From positions 1,038,357-1,102,356 of the forward strand of contig NZ_ATVI01000005.1 of the NCBI RefSeq assembly GCF_000420645.1: a DNA stretch of 64,000 nucleotides, read 5' to 3'. The DNA comes from Nevskia ramosa DSM 11499. GTDB lineage: Bacteria > Pseudomonadota > Gammaproteobacteria > Nevskiales > Nevskiaceae. Position numbers and translations under genes: made by a program. Shown here one piece after another: positions 62,458 through 64,000 of the stretch. Each line of letters begins with the position of its first letter. Position 1 is the stretch's first letter. Below the pieces are notes generated by a model. That model did no database searches. It was not told the DNA's origin and worked only from the letters and a program-made list of their open reading frames with translations.

Positions 62458-63173
62458 GCGCTGCCGTGATCGCCAACGGCCTCGTCCACGCGTTCGGCAG
62501 CGGAGCCGCACGCAGCCCGGTGCTGCAAGGCTTGTCCGCCGAGTTCATGCCGGGCGAAGTGAGCCTGGTGATGGGCGCGTCCGGCTCCGGCAAGTCGACC
62601 CTGCTGGCCGCGATCGGCGGTCTGCTGCGACCGGATCGCGGTGAGGTGCGGATTGCCGGCGCCGCGCTTTGGTCACTGACGGCGCGGTCGCTGGAGCGTT
62701 TTCGTTACCAGCACTGCGGCTACATCTTTCAGGGCTTCAACCTGTTCCCGGCGCTGACCGCGCTGGACCAAGTCGCACTGCCGTTGCGCTTCGGCGGCAT
62801 CGCCAAGAACACGGCCAAGGCGCGCGCCGAAGCCTCGCTGGCGGAGGTCGGGCTTGAAGCGCGTCTGCATCTGCGACCGGCGGAATTGTCCGGTGGCGAG
62901 AAGCAGCGGGTCGCGATTGCCCGCGCCCTGGTCACGCGGCCCCAGGTGTTGTTCGCCGACGAGCCGACCAGCGCCCTCGACAGCCGCAACGGCACCGCAG
63001 TGATCGCCTTGTTGCAGGACATCGCCCGCGCACTTGGCACCACGGTGATCGTCGTCACGCACGATGCCCGACTGATCCGTCACGCCGAGCGCGTGCTGCA
63101 GATCGACAACGGCAGGATCACCAGCGACGAACGCATCAGCCGCGCCTCGATGGCGATCGAGGAAGCAGCATGA
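62454..63173 (+). CDS. ABC transporter ATP-binding protein (DevA/MacB type)
   Basis: Cytosolic ATPase subunit of 239 aa. Walker A VMGASGSGKSTLLAAIGGLL, Q-loop IFQGFNLFPALTALDQVALP, signature LSGGEKQRVAIARALVTRPQ, Walker B VLFADEPTSALDSRNG and H-loop VIVVTHDARLI are all intact. FNLFPALTALDQV is the pattern of the LolD/MacB/DevA group of exporters. Its ATG overlaps the permease stop, and its own stop overlaps the start of the adaptor gene. Confidence 0.94.
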   Translation: MSAAVIANGLVHAFGSGAARSPVLQGLSAEFMPGEVSLVMGASGSGKSTLLAAIGGLLRPDRGEVRIAGAALWSLTARSLERFRYQHCGYIFQGFNLFPALTALDQVALPLRFGGIAKNTAKARAEASLAEVGLEARLHLRPAELSGGEKQRVAIARALVTRPQVLFADEPTSALDSRNGTAVIALLQDIARALGTTVIVVTHDARLIRHAERVLQIDNGRITSDERISRASMAIEEAA

Positions 63174-64000
63174 AGGCCTGGCCGCGCCGGCTGCTGGCAA
63201 CGATCACGGCGGTGGCGCTGTTCATTGCCGTGCTCAACGGTGGCCGCAGCCGCGCCGCTCAGCCGGCCGTCTTGCCGGCACCTGCCGTCGTCAATGTGGC
63301 GGCCGTGGCTGCGGCGCCAGGCTGGGTCGATGTACAGGGCGGCACTCGACGCTTGGCGATGCCGGTAGACGGCGTCGTCACGGCGCTCGCCCCGAGCGAC
63401 GGTGTCGCCGTGAAGGTCGGCGCGGTGCTGGTGCAACTGGACGAGCAGACCGCCTTGCTCGATCAGCAGGCCAATGCGCTGGAGATCAAGCGCGGCCAGC
63501 AGGCCGTTCACGCGCTGGAGCAACAGCTTCAGCGCAGCCATCTGGAGATCGCGCGACTGCAACCGCTGGTGCGCATGCAGGCCGAAGCCGAGGACGTGCT
63601 GCGTACGGCCGAGGCCAGCGTGCAGGCGATCACCGACAACCTGGCGTCGGCACGTCTGGCTTTGCAGGCTTCGCAGTTACAGCAACAAAGGCTGACGCTG
63701 CAGCACCGGCAACTGAGTTTGCGTGCGCCCTCGGCGGGCCATGTGCTGAGGATCGATGCCCAGCTCGGTGAAAGCCTCAGCCGCGGCACGCCAGTGGTCT
63801 GGTTCGCGCCGGATGCGCCGCTGATCGTCCGTGCTGAAGTCGACGAGCATCTGCTCGGCCGCCTGACGCTCGGCATGACGGCGACCATCGAGGCCGAAGC
63901 CGGCGGCGGGCCGCGCTATCCGGCCAAGCTCACGCAGATCGCCCGCGCCGTCGGCCCGGTCCGAGCGCTGCCCGAGGTGCGGGCAGCGGCGAAGGATGAC
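63170..64000 (+). CDS. HlyD-family periplasmic adaptor (DevB type), partial
   Basis: Membrane-fusion protein linking the ABC exporter to the outer membrane. Only the first 277 codons are in the window and the frame is still open at the edge. N-terminal anchor (RRLLATITAVALFIAVLNGG), then a lipoyl-like half (RLAMPVDGVVTALAPSDGVA, VKVGAVLVQLDEQTALLDQQ), a long coiled-coil hairpin (about residues 100-175, rich in Gln/Leu/Ala), the second lipoyl half LSLRAPSAGHVLRIDAQLGE and the barrel start VRAEVDEHLLGRLTLGMTAT. It completes a DevB-DevC-DevA-type set. ATG 63170 overlaps the ATPase stop. Confidence 0.9.
   Translation, partial: MKAWPRRLLATITAVALFIAVLNGGRSRAAQPAVLPAPAVVNVAAVAAAPGWVDVQGGTRRLAMPVDGVVTALAPSDGVAVKVGAVLVQLDEQTALLDQQANALEIKRGQQAVHALEQQLQRSHLEIARLQPLVRMQAEAEDVLRTAEASVQAITDNLASARLALQASQLQQQRLTLQHRQLSLRAPSAGHVLRIDAQLGESLSRGTPVVWFAPDAPLIVRAEVDEHLLGRLTLGMTATIEAEAGGGPRYPAKLTQIARAVGPVRALPEVRAAAKDD

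Overview
The window is a GC-rich, gene-dense stretch of a Gram-negative chromosome. The gene content (sigma-54/sigma-28 style flagellar control, FlgM/FlgN, CheV, Rml O-antigen genes, a Wzx/Wzy-type polysaccharide locus, FeoAB with a Cys-rich third gene, an AddAB-type nuclease pair and Kdp) fits a motile gammaproteobacterium. A Nevskiales/Xanthomonadales-like relative is my best guess, but that is an inference from gene style; no 16S gene or other decisive marker is present. No phage, transposase or CRISPR array was seen.

Layout. 1-6.2 kb: end of valS, an SDR oxidoreductase divergent from a MerR regulator with a MerR-type promoter between them, a DUF2490 outer-membrane protein, a patatin-like phospholipase, ugd, and a small secreted TonB-C-like protein. 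6.2-13 kb: flagellar block flgN-flgM-flgA (minus) and cheV, flgB-flgC-flgD-(small ORF)-flgE-flgF (plus), with one sigma-28-like and two matching sigma-54-like promoters. Paired palindromic repeats lie exactly where cheR and flgG would be expected. 13-31 kb: surface polysaccharide locus with wzi, rmlBACD, wzz, glycosyltransferases, wzy, wzx, a phosphoglycosyltransferase, two GalE-type epimerases and UDP-xylose synthase. An AT-rich island (about 18.55-21.35 kb) begins inside wzz. 31-35.4 kb: a UbiB/ABC1-family protein, the feo iron operon, a bidirectional terminator and tRNA-Val(CAC). 35.5-47.9 kb: potassium physiology: a CPA1 K+/H+ antiporter, a DsbC-type disulfide isomerase, and kdpFABC-DE with a CNNM/CorC gene lodged between kdpC and kdpD and a 26-codon membrane micropeptide ahead of kdpF. 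48-56.4 kb: an unrecognised 581-aa lipoprotein, an AddA/AddB-like helicase-nuclease pair and a 7Fe ferredoxin. 56.6-64 kb: a two-component system followed by a CDP-glycerol-transferase-like protein, a thioester-reductase-like SDR and a DevBCA/MacB-type ABC exporter that runs off the window.

How it works together. Ugd (4.2 kb) makes UDP-glucuronate, which UXS (30 kb) can turn into UDP-xylose and a neighbouring epimerase possibly into UDP-arabinose. With dTDP-rhamnose from RmlBACD and UDP-galactose from GalE, these feed the glycosyltransferases of a Wzx/Wzy polymer that Wzi may help hold on the surface. The right-hand TCS-transferase-reductase-exporter set is the least familiar assembly here and the best candidate for an undescribed system: it reads like a regulated pathway that builds and exports a modified lipid or glycolipid.
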